The notes beneath the pieces were generated by a model that made no database searches, had not been told where the DNA came from, and saw nothing but the letters and a program-made list of their open reading frames with translations. The translations under genes were made by a program, and so were the position numbers. From positions 1-64,000 of the forward strand of contig JAJPHV010000124.1 of the NCBI GenBank assembly GCA_021325095.1: a stretch of 64,000 bases of DNA, given 5' to 3'. The stretch comes from Chloroflexota bacterium (lineage in GTDB: Bacteria; Chloroflexota; Anaerolineae; Aggregatilineales; UBA2796). Positions 1 through 7,911 of the stretch are shown here, piece after piece; the first letter of the stretch is position 1; every line of letters starts with the position of its first letter.

Positions 1-837
1 CACAGCGTCGAGTACACCTACGGCGACGGGGTGAAGCTGGAATACGACGATTATTATGACCGCTTCGTGCTGCATGTGCAGAAGGTCGGGGCCATCAAGG
101 TCAAGCTGCATCGCCTGGTGCCCCACGATGCGACAATCAAGCATGTGGTCCTCAAGCGCAAGGCGTCGGGTTGGTACGTGGGCTTGCAACTGGAATGTCC
201 TGACCCCTTGCCCGCCCAACCGAACGGCTTGCCCGCTGTCGGGGCTGACATGGGCCTGCTGCGTCTGCTGACCCTGTCGGACGGCACGCAGATCGATAAC
301 CCGCGCTGGCTGAGGCAGTCGCTTGACGAACTGCGTCGGGCGCAGCGCCGCCTGGCCCGCGCCAGGAAGGGCAGCCACCGCCGCCAGGACAGGCGGCAGA
401 TCGTTGCCCGCCTGCACGAGCACGTTGCCAACGTTCGCCGGGACTTCTGGCACAAGCTGACGCACTGGCTGGTGCAGCACTACGGCCTGATTGTCCTGGA
501 AGACTTGAACCTGGCTTTCATGACGCGCCATGAGCACCTGGCCCTGTCCGCGCACGATGCAGCGTTGGGCCGGTTCCGCCAGTTGCTTGACGACAAAGCG
601 GCAGAGGCTGGTAGTCACGTGACGACAGTGAACGCGGCCTACACCTCGCAGGCGTGCAGCGGATGCGGTGTCATGGTGGAGAAAGATTTGAGCGTGCGCG
701 TGCATCGTTGTCCGGAGTGTTCCCTTGAGCTAGACCGGGACTTGAATGCCGCCCGGAACATCCTCAACCTGGCGTTCAGTCCGCCCGGATTAGGCGGTCA
801 GGCGTTAACGTGGCCCGTCGGGGCGTGCGTAGCCTGA
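1..837 (+). CDS. tnpB: IS200/IS605-family RNA-guided nuclease TnpB (OrfB), 5' truncated by window edge
   Basis: The frame is open back to base 1, so the true start lies outside the window; about 278 C-terminal residues are visible. RuvC-like catalytic motifs are intact: GADMG (first Asp), LEDLN (Glu) and DRDLNAARN (last Asp). Between the last two lies a four-cysteine zinc finger (CSGCG then CPEC). Family members are RNA-guided DNA endonucleases that help the transposon persist, using an omega RNA made from the 3' end of the gene and the element's right end. No tnpA is visible here. With all catalytic residues present, the visible part looks functional rather than decayed. Confidence 0.93.
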   Translation, partial: HSVEYTYGDGVKLEYDDYYDRFVLHVQKVGAIKVKLHRLVPHDATIKHVVLKRKASGWYVGLQLECPDPLPAQPNGLPAVGADMGLLRLLTLSDGTQIDNPRWLRQSLDELRRAQRRLARARKGSHRRQDRRQIVARLHEHVANVRRDFWHKLTHWLVQHYGLIVLEDLNLAFMTRHEHLALSAHDAALGRFRQLLDDKAAEAGSHVTTVNAAYTSQACSGCGVMVEKDLSVRVHRCPECSLELDRDLNAARNILNLAFSPPGLGGQALTWPVGACVA

Positions 838-871
838 GAAGCCCCCGGATTGATCCGGGGGAGTGATCACT
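838..871 (+). mobile_element. Right-end hairpin of the IS200/IS605 element, probable omega RNA 3' part
   Basis: Immediately after the tnpB stop is a perfect stem, CCCCCGGAT-TG-ATCCGGGGG, followed by the 10-base palindrome AGTGATCACT at 862-871. Subterminal hairpins close to the cleavage site are typical of IS200/IS605 right ends, and the same RNA region forms the scaffold of the omega RNA. The exact transposon boundary, and so the guide sequence, cannot be fixed from one copy. It is probably within a few bases of 865-872. Confidence 0.65.
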
Positions 872-1091
872 ATGCCACATTCTAGACCCGGCGGATCAGA
901 TTGCTTTACGCTGATGTTGGCAAACCTCGGAGTCAGGCAGCCGTAAAGTGTCCCAAACAGTAACATAATATCTGGGCCGGGTGTAGAACATTTGCACGCA
1001 TTTTTGCCAGATCGCGGCAATTGGTTCGGTAGGCTCTCCAAACCGTAAGATCAATAGGCGGCCCAAGAATTGTTGTCTCGATATTGGTCCT

Positions 1092-2312
1092 TCAGTCGGC
1101 CACAGTTGCCGCCTCCCGGATCGCCGCCACGTCGAACGGGATCGGCGGCATCTGCCCGATAGCGCTGGCTGTTTCTTCCGCCAGATGCGAATCCTTGAAG
1201 CCCGCGCCGCTGATGATACACACGATGCGCTGGTCGGCGCGCACTTCGCCACACGCGATCAATTCCGGCAAGGCGGCGGCAGCGGCAGCCCCGGCAGGCT
1301 CCACCCAGATGCCTTCTTCTGTTGCCACCCGCTGCTGCATCGCCAACACCTCCTCGTCGCGCACGCCAATCACCAGCCCGCCGGATTCGCGGATGGCGGC
1401 CAGCGCATGATCGCCTGTGAACGGCACGTTGATCCCGGAAATCCTGGAGCGTGCATAGGGCAGTGTCGGCACGTGATCCAGCTTGTCCTGGTAGGCTTCC
1501 AGCAGCGGCGGCGCATTGACCGACTGCACAGCGATCATGCGCGGCAGCTTACCGATCACCCCGGCGCGCTGCAATTCGAGGTAGCCGCGCCACTGTGCCG
1601 CAAACATATCGCCGCCCCCCACCGGGCCGATCACCACATCCGGCGAGCCGGGCAAGCGCGCCGCGATCTCATAGGAAATGGTCTTGATCCCTTCCAGGAT
1701 ATAGGGGTTGACCGGCCCCCAGACGAAGCCCGCATAGTAGTTCAGCGTCTCGGCCACCGCAAAGAGCAGATCGGCCAGCGCTTGCGGGCCATGCGCGAAG
1801 ATGCCTTCTACAGGCAGCACTCGCGCCCCCGTCGCCAGTGTTTGCCGGATTTTGGCAGGCGGGTTGCCCGGCTCCATCAGGATCACGCACTTTAACCCGG
1901 CAGCGGCGCAGTAGGCCGAGATCGCAGAACTGGCGTTGCCGGAGGAAGCCGTCAGCACGCCCCACTTACCTGCTTCCAGCGCCAGCGCCACCACCATCGC
2001 CCCGGCCCGATCCTTGAATGCGCCGCTCGGATTCAGTCCTTCGTTTTTGAAATAAAGCTGCGGCAGCTTGAGCGCCGATCCCAACCGCCGGGCGTGGATC
2101 AGCGGCGTGTCGCCTTCGCCCAGGTACGGGATCGGCACGCTGACCGGCAGCACCGCCCGATAGCGATCAAGGCCGCGCCCCGGCTGAATGCTGGCAAGCT
2201 GCGCAACGGTCTGATCGTCGTAGTCGGGGCGCAGGATTCCCCCACAGGAGGGGCAGCGGCCCAGTGTGCCGCGCGGAACCTCCTGCACACAACTTGAACA
2301 AATAACTCGCAC
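1092..2312 (-). CDS. Threonine synthase-like PLP enzyme (cysteate synthase-like candidate)
   Basis: A 406-residue fold-type II PLP enzyme. Residues 5-23 form an N-terminal four-Cys zinc ribbon (C5, C8, C20, C23). The PLP-binding lysine is K100 in NPSGAFKDRAG, and SSGNASSA (123-130) is the phosphate/substrate loop. This matches the threonine synthase family, which catalyses beta- or gamma-replacement on phosphorylated amino acids. The archaeal paralogue cysteate synthase belongs to the same family. It starts with GTG four bases after the stop of the upstream cyclase gene, so it is the last gene of the operon. Two genes upstream lies a ComDE-type decarboxylase, which makes a sulfonate or phosphonate substrate conceivable. 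Plain threonine synthase is the default alternative. Confidence 0.8.
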   Translation of the reverse strand: MRVICSSCVQEVPRGTLGRCPSCGGILRPDYDDQTVAQLASIQPGRGLDRYRAVLPVSVPIPYLGEGDTPLIHARRLGSALKLPQLYFKNEGLNPSGAFKDRAGAMVVALALEAGKWGVLTASSGNASSAISAYCAAAGLKCVILMEPGNPPAKIRQTLATGARVLPVEGIFAHGPQALADLLFAVAETLNYYAGFVWGPVNPYILEGIKTISYEIAARLPGSPDVVIGPVGGGDMFAAQWRGYLELQRAGVIGKLPRMIAVQSVNAPPLLEAYQDKLDHVPTLPYARSRISGINVPFTGDHALAAIRESGGLVIGVRDEEVLAMQQRVATEEGIWVEPAGAAAAAALPELIACGEVRADQRIVCIISGAGFKDSHLAEETASAIGQMPPIPFDVAAIREAATVAD

Positions 2313-2316
2313 GGCG

Positions 2317-3108
2317 TTATTCGGTGGGCACTAACGCCAGGACGCGCAGCGGGCTGCCCGAACCGTTGACGATCTTGAGCGGCGCCGCGATGACCACTGC
2401 GCCCGTCGCTGGCAGTTGATCCAGGTTTTTCAGGCTTGCCAGCCCGAACTTGCCTGCGCCGTGCATAAAGGTATGGCACGGGAACGGCGGGTCGAACGCC
2501 CCGGCCTGTCCGGCGTCCGTGCCCACCGTTTCCACGCCGACGCCCAGCACGTCGCGCTCCTGCGCCAGGAATTGCACACAGTCCTTGTGCAGACCCGGCG
2601 AATGTGGGCCATCGGCTTTAGCATTCAGGAACGCCTCGCGCCCCTGCCGCTTCGACCAGTCGGTGCGCAGCAGGAACCACGAGCCGGGCTGGATTTTGCC
2701 GTGCTCGCCTTCCCAGGCCAGCACGTGTTCGCGGGTCAGCAGAAAGTCCTCGTAGTGGGCCACTTCTTTGCTGACGTCTACCACGCAGGCCGGCCCGACA
2801 AACCGGCTGACCGGAATGGTGTCGGTGGAATTGTTGGCGTAATCCTTGCCCGTGACCCAGTGGATCGGCGCGTCGAAGTGCGTCCCGGTGTGCTCGCCCA
2901 GGTGGATCGTGTTCCAGTACCAGGCTGGCCCCTTGTCGTCGTAGTGCGAGATCGTCTCCATCGAGAAGGGCGGCGAGGGCGCAAACATCGGCGGCAGATC
3001 GATGACAGGCGTATCGGGGCCAAGCGGTTGAGTCAGATCGACGACCTTGACCCGGCCATTCTTCAACTCTTCGACCAGCAAAGACAGCACGGTCACGCGG
3101 GCGGCCAT
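2317..3108 (-). CDS. Cyclase-family (kynurenine formamidase-like) metal hydrolase
   Basis: 263 residues with the signature HTGTHFDAPIHW (H73, H77, D79), the divalent-metal site of the cyclase/arylformamidase family, whose members hydrolyse N-formyl amides, isatin and related cyclic or acyl amides. There is no signal peptide, so it is presumably cytosolic. It sits between the ComE-like gene (192 bases upstream, with a palindromic repeat in the gap) and the threonine-synthase-like gene (4 bases downstream). No kynurenine pathway gene is nearby, so the substrate is unknown and likely belongs to the pathway encoded by this operon. Confidence 0.8.
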   Translation of the reverse strand: MAARVTVLSLLVEELKNGRVKVVDLTQPLGPDTPVIDLPPMFAPSPPFSMETISHYDDKGPAWYWNTIHLGEHTGTHFDAPIHWVTGKDYANNSTDTIPVSRFVGPACVVDVSKEVAHYEDFLLTREHVLAWEGEHGKIQPGSWFLLRTDWSKRQGREAFLNAKADGPHSPGLHKDCVQFLAQERDVLGVGVETVGTDAGQAGAFDPPFPCHTFMHGAGKFGLASLKNLDQLPATGAVVIAAPLKIVNGSGSPLRVLALVPTE

Positions 3109-3140
3109 AGAATGTCTCCTTGTGATGAAAAAAGGGTCTG

Positions 3141-3273
3141 CCTCACCCCCAGCCCCCTCTCCACTTTGGTGGAAGAGGGGGAGTCAGCCTGGTTTGGAAA
3201 GTCCCTCTCCACTTGGTGGAGAGGGATTTAGGGTGAGGCGAGGCGCCTCACGCCGTTGTCCAGGGGTGAGGTC
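3141..3273. repeat. CCTCACCCC-bounded palindromic repeat, copy 1
   Basis: Begins CCTCACCCCC and carries two nested hairpins of the form CCCTCTCCACnnnGTGGAGAGGG. It ends with GGGTGAGG, then has a short second unit ending GGGGTGAGG. It lies between the ComE-like and cyclase genes. Related copies are listed separately. Confidence 0.75.
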
Positions 3274-3300
3274 AATCTCTAACTCAGTTCTCAGTCCGCA

Positions 3301-3885
3301 TTACTCAGTCCTGATCTTACTGTGCTCTTTGATGTAGCGCTCAAAGCGGAAGGCGTTTTCGGGCAGTTTCAAGTCCATGCCATAGTGGTCCGGCCCGACG
3401 GCCTCCACTTTCGCCACGATCACGCTCAGTTCGTTGCGCTCGAAAGCATCCGCTGTCGCCTCGATGAAGTCGAAGGGTGTGCTGACCAACGCCACGTTCT
3501 TGATGCCTGCGCCTCTGGCAATGGCCGCCAGATCGGTGATGCCCGCCGTCGTGTGCGAGGCAAAGCCGCCCGTCGAGAGCAGGCTGCCGTTGTCGAAAAT
3601 GATGTGGGTCAGGTTCGGCGGGTGGTAACGGGCCAGCGTGGTCAGCGTGCCCAGGTTCATCAGCACCGAACCGTCGCCGTCCATAACGACCACCCTTTCG
3701 TGCGGGAGATTGAGCGCCAGCCCCAGGCCAATCGAGGAGGCCAGCCCCATTGCGTGTTCCAGGTAAAAGAAATTCTCGCAGTGGCCCAGGTCGTAAAGTT
3801 CCTGCGCGCAGGCCCCCATGATGGTCACCACCAGCTTATCCTGCAATTCGCTGTAAATCGCTTCGATGCACTTCGCCCGCTTCAT
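3301..3885 (-). CDS. ComE-like TPP-dependent decarboxylase, beta subunit
   Basis: 194 residues forming the C-terminal TPP-binding half of a 2-oxoacid decarboxylase. The cofactor motif GDGSVLMN begins at G70 and ends about 28 residues later at D98-N99. FYLEHAMGLASSIGLGLA (40-58) matches the ComE-type core (usually GSMGLASSIGLGLA). Family relatives are the sulfopyruvate decarboxylase beta subunit and phosphonopyruvate decarboxylase. The partner alpha subunit is encoded 12 bases upstream, as in ComDE systems. By homology it would convert a 3-substituted pyruvate to the corresponding acetaldehyde. The actual substituent (sulfonate, phosphonate or other) cannot be read from sequence. Confidence 0.85.
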   Translation of the reverse strand: MKRAKCIEAIYSELQDKLVVTIMGACAQELYDLGHCENFFYLEHAMGLASSIGLGLALNLPHERVVVMDGDGSVLMNLGTLTTLARYHPPNLTHIIFDNGSLLSTGGFASHTTAGITDLAAIARGAGIKNVALVSTPFDFIEATADAFERNELSVIVAKVEAVGPDHYGMDLKLPENAFRFERYIKEHSKIRTE

Positions 3886-3897
3886 AAGTTTATTCCC

Positions 3898-4407
3898 CTA
3901 ATCCTCCATCAAATCGCGCGACAGGAGCAGCGCCACGGGCGACAGCGAACTGAGCGAGAAGGTGTGCGCCTCCCGAATCTGCTTGCCGACTTTGGCGGGG
4001 TCGCGGGCGTATTCAAAGGGAATGCCCAGACTGCGCAGCACCGGCTCGGTGACAATGCCACCCTGCGTGTGCCAGGGATACGGCTCGCCCCAGTGCCCCC
4101 GGTGCGCGATCAGCATACACAGCGGCACACGGTACAACATGGACAGCGACACCACGCCGTTGATCGCCGCCAGAAAGCCGTGATTCTGCATGAGCAGCAG
4201 GTTAGGCTTCCCAGCGAAATACGCGCCGACGGCGATCCCGATGGCCTCCTCTTCTTTGGCGACTTCGATCAGCGTCATCTCAGGGTCGTCTTCGGCCATC
4301 TGCAATAAGTAGACCAGCCACGTCTCTGGCAGGGCGGTCAGGAAACGGACACCCGCGTCCTTAATACCCTGATAGACGGCCTTCGAGTTCGTCAGGGAAA
4401 CGGTCAT
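3898..4407 (-). CDS. ComD-like TPP-dependent decarboxylase, alpha subunit
   Basis: 169 residues equivalent to the pyrimidine-binding half of TPP decarboxylases. KEEEAIGIAVGAY (51-63) contains the conserved glutamate that activates the TPP aminopyrimidine. LLMQNHGFLAAINGVVSL and MLIAHRGHWGE follow, both typical of the sulfopyruvate decarboxylase alpha subunit family. Together with the next gene it forms a split two-subunit enzyme rather than the single-chain phosphonopyruvate decarboxylase. A promoter candidate lies upstream at 4447-4476, so these downstream genes may be transcribed separately from the transporter genes. Confidence 0.85.
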   Translation of the reverse strand: MTVSLTNSKAVYQGIKDAGVRFLTALPETWLVYLLQMAEDDPEMTLIEVAKEEEAIGIAVGAYFAGKPNLLLMQNHGFLAAINGVVSLSMLYRVPLCMLIAHRGHWGEPYPWHTQGGIVTEPVLRSLGIPFEYARDPAKVGKQIREAHTFSLSSLSPVALLLSRDLMED

Positions 4408-4446
4408 AATTTTCTACTTCATAATTGGACGGCTGTGAATGTGGAT

Positions 4447-4476
4447 AGTGTAAGTCGAATCTGCCCCTGCCGTCAA
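4447..4476 (-). promoter_or_regulatory. Candidate sigma-70-type promoter upstream of the comD-like gene
   Basis: Minus strand: -35 TTGACG (4476-4471), 18-base spacer, -10 TACACT (4452-4447), about 40 bases before the ATG. A GC-rich stem CAGCCGC/GCGGCTG lies just upstream (about 4515-4536) and may terminate the preceding small SH3 gene, though it lacks a clear T-run. Confidence 0.4.
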
Positions 4477-4576
4477 ACCTGAAATCCCCGCATTTGCGTT
4501 TCACCATCAACGAAGACAGCCGCGTCAATGTGCGGCTGCCCCATTTAGTGTTCCGTTGAAAGATCAAATGTTACCT

Positions 4577-4912
4577 TTAGCTGGTGACTGCAATGGCCTT
4601 GATCAGCAGACCGCGCTGCAAACGCACCCAACCCAGCCAAACCCAGCCTGTGACGCCTGCCGTCGTCTGCACCTTAAGCCAGTGCGGGCGAGCGGCATCT
4701 TTGCCGAGGATGGTCAGCGTATCGCCGCGCTTGACAATCGCCAGGGTTTTGGCGTGCACGTTGGGCGCTTCACGCACGCGCAGCCGTGCCGCTACGACAG
4801 TGGAGGTCGGGGCCGTAGCCGCTGCTCCGGCAGCATTGGCGGGCGCAGGCACGGCCACAATGCTCATCAGGATGGCCGCGACAACCAGCACAAAAATCAG
4901 ACTGCGTTTCAT
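4577..4912 (-). CDS. Small secreted SH3b-domain protein
   Basis: 111 residues. The N-terminus is a Sec signal peptide (MKRSLIFVLVVAAILMSIVAV, then PAPANA just before the probable cleavage site). Residues about 42-103 form a bacterial SH3 domain (LRVREAPNVHAKTLAIVKRGDTL and GWVWLGWV). It probably binds peptidoglycan or other cell-surface material. The start is supported by AAGGACA seven bases before the ATG. A perfect GCTGGAC/GTCCAGC hairpin (4943-4960) sits in its leader. It lies inside the transporter/decarboxylase cluster on the same strand but has no evident enzymatic link to it. Confidence 0.75.
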   Translation of the reverse strand: MKRSLIFVLVVAAILMSIVAVPAPANAAGAAATAPTSTVVAARLRVREAPNVHAKTLAIVKRGDTLTILGKDAARPHWLKVQTTAGVTGWVWLGWVRLQRGLLIKAIAVTS

Positions 4913-5081
4913 ATTTCTCTGTCCTTCTTGCAGGGGTGAATTGCTGGACGTGAGTCCAGCTAGTTTGAAGTTAGGCGCAGTCTGTAAACGCCACTCGATT
5001 CAGTTGTAAACAGATTGTAAAAAGATCGCCCTGACGCCATCAGATGACGACGGGAGATTGATGTGAGTTCGTGTGTGTCGC

Positions 5082-6038
5082 TCAACCTCGCCGCCGCAAT
5101 GCGATCAGCGAGATGAACTCGTAGACGAGATTGGCCGCCAACAAGCACGTCACGCCGCCTTCGGAGTCGTAGGGTGGCATCACCTCCACCAGATCGAAGC
5201 CGACAAAATTGACCCCCACCAGGCCCCGGATCAACTGCTGGCACTGCGCGCTGGTGAAGCCGCCCACTTCGGGCGTGCCTGTGCCGGGCGCATAGGCCGG
5301 ATCAACGAAGTCGATGTCAAAGGTCAGGTAGGCCGGGCCGTCGCCCACCCGCTCGCAGATGCGCCGGAATGTTTCCTTCATGCCGATCTCGTGCATTTCC
5401 GGCCCGGTGATCAACTGGAAGCCCAGTTCCTCCGTGATCTGAGCGTCGGCCTCGTCGTACAGCGAGCCGCGCAGCCCGGCCTGCGTCGAGCGCGCTGTGT
5501 CGATCAAGCCTTCTTCACAGGCCCGGCGGAAGGGCGTGCCGTGTGTGTCTTTTCCACCGAAATAGCCGCTCCACAGATCGCTGTGGGAGTCGAAGTGAAC
5601 CAGGGCCACCGGGCCATATCGGGCGGCTGCCGCCCGCAATAGTGGCAGCGACACAGAATGATCGCCACCCAGGAAGATCGGCGTTGCACTGCTGGCAAAG
5701 ACCGTCGCCGCACCCTGCTCGATCTGCTTGTGCGACTCCGGCAGATAGCCGGGCGTCACCGCCAGGTCGCCGTAATCGACGCCGGAACATATATCGAAGA
5801 TCGGCACTTTGAGCGCCGGGTTGTAGGTGCGCAGCAGCATCGACTGGTTGCGGATGCCCTCCGGCCCGAAGCGCGCGCCGACCCGAAAAGTCCCGCCCGT
5901 ATCGAAGGGCACGCCGACGACGGCAAAATCGACGCCTTCCAGATCGGTCACGTGGGGCAGGCGCATGAAGGTGCGGATACCGGAGAAACGCGGGTAAACC
6001 ATCGCATCCAGCGGGCGGTATTGCTTTTTGGCAAGCAT
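5082..6038 (-). CDS. Ureohydrolase (agmatinase/guanidino-acid hydrolase family)
   Basis: 318 residues, the usual length for the arginase/agmatinase family. All binuclear Mn ligands are visible: GGDHS (H127), HFDSHSD (D150, H152, D154) and TFDIDFVDPAYAPGTGTPE (D241, D243). The family hydrolyses a guanidino group to urea plus an amine; relatives act on agmatine, guanidinobutyrate, guanidinopropionate or free guanidine. The second motif has Ser where Ala is commonest (HFDAHxD), so the substrate class is open. It is encoded downstream of the ABC importer genes, separated from the ATPase gene by a palindromic repeat, which suggests that the imported compound or an intermediate carries a guanidino or related group. 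Confidence 0.85.
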   Translation of the reverse strand: MLAKKQYRPLDAMVYPRFSGIRTFMRLPHVTDLEGVDFAVVGVPFDTGGTFRVGARFGPEGIRNQSMLLRTYNPALKVPIFDICSGVDYGDLAVTPGYLPESHKQIEQGAATVFASSATPIFLGGDHSVSLPLLRAAAARYGPVALVHFDSHSDLWSGYFGGKDTHGTPFRRACEEGLIDTARSTQAGLRGSLYDEADAQITEELGFQLITGPEMHEIGMKETFRRICERVGDGPAYLTFDIDFVDPAYAPGTGTPEVGGFTSAQCQQLIRGLVGVNFVGFDLVEVMPPYDSEGGVTCLLAANLVYEFISLIALRRRG

Positions 6039-6058
6039 AGTAACTTTCCTCTATATAA

Positions 6059-6167
6059 CCTCACCCCCTGACCCCCTCTCCGCTTCGCAGAGAGGGGAGC
6101 CAGGACGAGACAAGTTGTCGCCCGCTGCCCCCTCTCCACCGCAGTGGAGAGGGGCCGGGGGTGAGGC
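6059..6167. repeat. CCTCACCCC-bounded palindromic repeat, copy 2
   Basis: 109 bases with terminal inverted repeats CCTCACCCC and GGGGGTGAGG and two internal hairpins (CCCTCTCCGC/GCAGAGAGGG and CCCCTCTCCACC/GTGGAGAGGGG). It lies between the ABC ATPase and ureohydrolase genes, where it could act as a processing or termination hairpin. Confidence 0.8.
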
Positions 6168-6170
6168 GAC

Positions 6171-6968
6171 TCATTCGGTTTCGCTCGTCAACCGGATCGC
6201 CTTCAGACTCTCCTCTTTGATGGCGTCGAGGACGGCGCGTTTGTGCTCGATGAAACGCGGATCGGTGGTCAGTTCCCCTGTGCGCGGGCGCGGCAGATGC
6301 ACATCCAGCACCTGCTTGATGCGGCCAGGGCGCGCCGTCATGATGTAGACCCGATCTCCCAGGAACAGCGCCTCGTCGATGTCGTGCGTCACAAACAGGA
6401 TCGTCTTGGGCGTGCGCTGCCAGATCGTGACCAGCAGCTCTTGCATGATGGAGCGCGTCTGGGCATCCAGCGCGCCGAACGGTTCATCCATGAGCAGCAC
6501 TTCGGGGTCGTTCGCCAGGGCACGGGCGATGGCGACGCGCTGCATCATACCCCCCGACAACTCTTTGGGGTAGCTGCGCTCGAAGCCTTGCAACCCGACC
6601 AATTCGATGTATTCGCGCGCCAGCCGGGCCCGCTCGGCGGCGGGCATGTGCTTGAGCCGGGGGCCAAACTCGACGTTGCCCTGCACCGTCAGCCAGGGGA
6701 ACAGCGTGTAGGACTGGAAGACCATGCCGCGATCTGCCCCGGGGCCGGTGATGTGCCGTCCGTCCAGCAGCACGTCGCCGCGCGCCGGGCGCACCAGCCC
6801 GGCCACCACCCGCAGAAGGGTCGATTTGCCGCAGCCGCTTGGCCCGACAATGGTGATGAATTCCCGCTCCGCCACGTCCAGCGACAGGTTATCGACGGCA
6901 ATGATCTCGCCGCCCCGCCGGGCGCGGAAGGTCATGGTGATGTCGCGCAGTTGGAGTTTAGGTTTCAT
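6171..6968 (-). CDS. ABC transporter ATPase, NitT/TauT (SsuB-like) family
   Basis: About 265 residues. Walker A GPSGCGKST lies near residue 43, the Q-loop is VFQSYTLFPW, the signature LSGGMMQRV precedes Walker B (VLLMDEPFGALD), and the switch histidine is in THDIDEALFL. The pattern is that of SsuB/TauB ATPases that energise uptake of sulfonates, nitrate or related small anions and thiamine precursors. The ATG at 6968 is chosen over an in-frame TTG at 6974. The permease stop is at 6975, so the genes are translationally coupled. Confidence 0.92.
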   Translation of the reverse strand: MKPKLQLRDITMTFRARRGGEIIAVDNLSLDVAEREFITIVGPSGCGKSTLLRVVAGLVRPARGDVLLDGRHITGPGADRGMVFQSYTLFPWLTVQGNVEFGPRLKHMPAAERARLAREYIELVGLQGFERSYPKELSGGMMQRVAIARALANDPEVLLMDEPFGALDAQTRSIMQELLVTIWQRTPKTILFVTHDIDEALFLGDRVYIMTARPGRIKQVLDVHLPRPRTGELTTDPRFIEHKRAVLDAIKEESLKAIRLTSETE

Positions 6969-6974
6969 GGGCAA

Positions 6975-7826
6975 TCAACGGTGTCGTGGCGACCAGGGCA
7001 GCAGGATTCGGTGCAGCCACTTGAATAGAAAATCGCTGACGAAGCCGAGCAGACCAATCGTCACCAGCCCGACGAATATCTTGTCGGTACGCAGGCCGCG
7101 CTCGGATTCCAGGATCATGATGCCCAGGCCGCGTTCGGCTGCCACCAGTTCGGCCACGATCAGGTACGTCCACGCCCAACCCAGCGTGATGCGCAGTGCG
7201 TCCATGACGCCGGGCAGCGTTGCCGGAACCAGCACCGTCGTCAGCACGCGCCAGCGCGACGCGCCGAGGGTGTAGGCGCTGTCCAGCAGATCCTTCGCCA
7301 CGTGGTTGGCTACGTCGGCCACGAGCAAGATCAGTTGAAAGAACGTGCCCAGGAAAATCACCGAGATTTTCTCCGGCTCGTCCAGCCCGATGTACAGGAT
7401 AAGGAGCGGGATCAGGGCGCTGACGGGCAGATAGCGCCAGAAGTCCACGACGGGTTCAAACAGCGCTTCCAGGATTTTGAAGCTGCCCATCAGAATACCT
7501 ACCGGGATCGCCAGCAGCGCGGCGATGGCCCAGCCGATGACGACGCGCAAAACGCTGGCCTCGGCGTTTAGCTGCAACTCGCCGGATTGGAACATGCGGG
7601 CCGCAGCCGCGATGACCTGCGTTGGCGTCGGCAGGAAGTAGGCAGGCTTGATGAAGCCGCCGTAGCTCAGGATCGCCCACGACCCGAAAATGAGCACCAG
7701 GCTGACGATCACCGCGCCCAGATAGTGGCTGCGCGGGATCGGCTCGTGGGGCTTGAACGCATCCCCGATGGGCATGGGGCGGCGCAAGGGCTTGATTTCA
7801 GATTGCGGTTTGCTGGCGGCTTCCAT
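6975..7826 (-). CDS. ABC transporter permease, NitT/TauT (SsuC-like) family
   Basis: 283 residues with six predicted membrane segments. The first is at about 38-58 after a cytosolic N-terminus. The EAA-type loop (LGASRWRVLTTVLVPATLPGVMDALRITLGWAW, about 192-225) couples to the ATPase. It lies between the substrate-binding protein gene and the ATPase gene on the same strand, completing an importer. The C-terminal RGLGIMILESERGLRTDKIFVGLVTIGLLG is typical of SsuC/TauC-type permeases. Confidence 0.92.
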   Translation of the reverse strand: MEAASKPQSEIKPLRRPMPIGDAFKPHEPIPRSHYLGAVIVSLVLIFGSWAILSYGGFIKPAYFLPTPTQVIAAAARMFQSGELQLNAEASVLRVVIGWAIAALLAIPVGILMGSFKILEALFEPVVDFWRYLPVSALIPLLILYIGLDEPEKISVIFLGTFFQLILLVADVANHVAKDLLDSAYTLGASRWRVLTTVLVPATLPGVMDALRITLGWAWTYLIVAELVAAERGLGIMILESERGLRTDKIFVGLVTIGLLGFVSDFLFKWLHRILLPWSPRHR

Positions 7827-7847
7827 AACTTGCGTCTCGATGCTTTA

Positions 7848-7905
7848 CCTCACCCCCAGCTCCTCCTCCCCTCTCTGCTTGCGGAAAGGGGCCGGGGGTG
7901 AGGTC
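7848..7905. repeat. CCTCACCCC-bounded palindromic repeat, copy 3 (short)
   Basis: A 58-base version with terminal CCTCACCCCC and GGGGGTGAGG and one internal hairpin. It lies between the substrate-binding protein and permease genes, so it falls within the transporter operon. Confidence 0.7.
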
Positions 7906-7911
7906 AGATTC

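Noticed and set aside
4577-4912. The small SH3 protein as an enzyme of the ABC/ComDE-like pathway
   Set aside because: It has a signal peptide and a wall-binding type domain, and possible promoter and terminator signals separate it from its neighbours. It may be there by chance.
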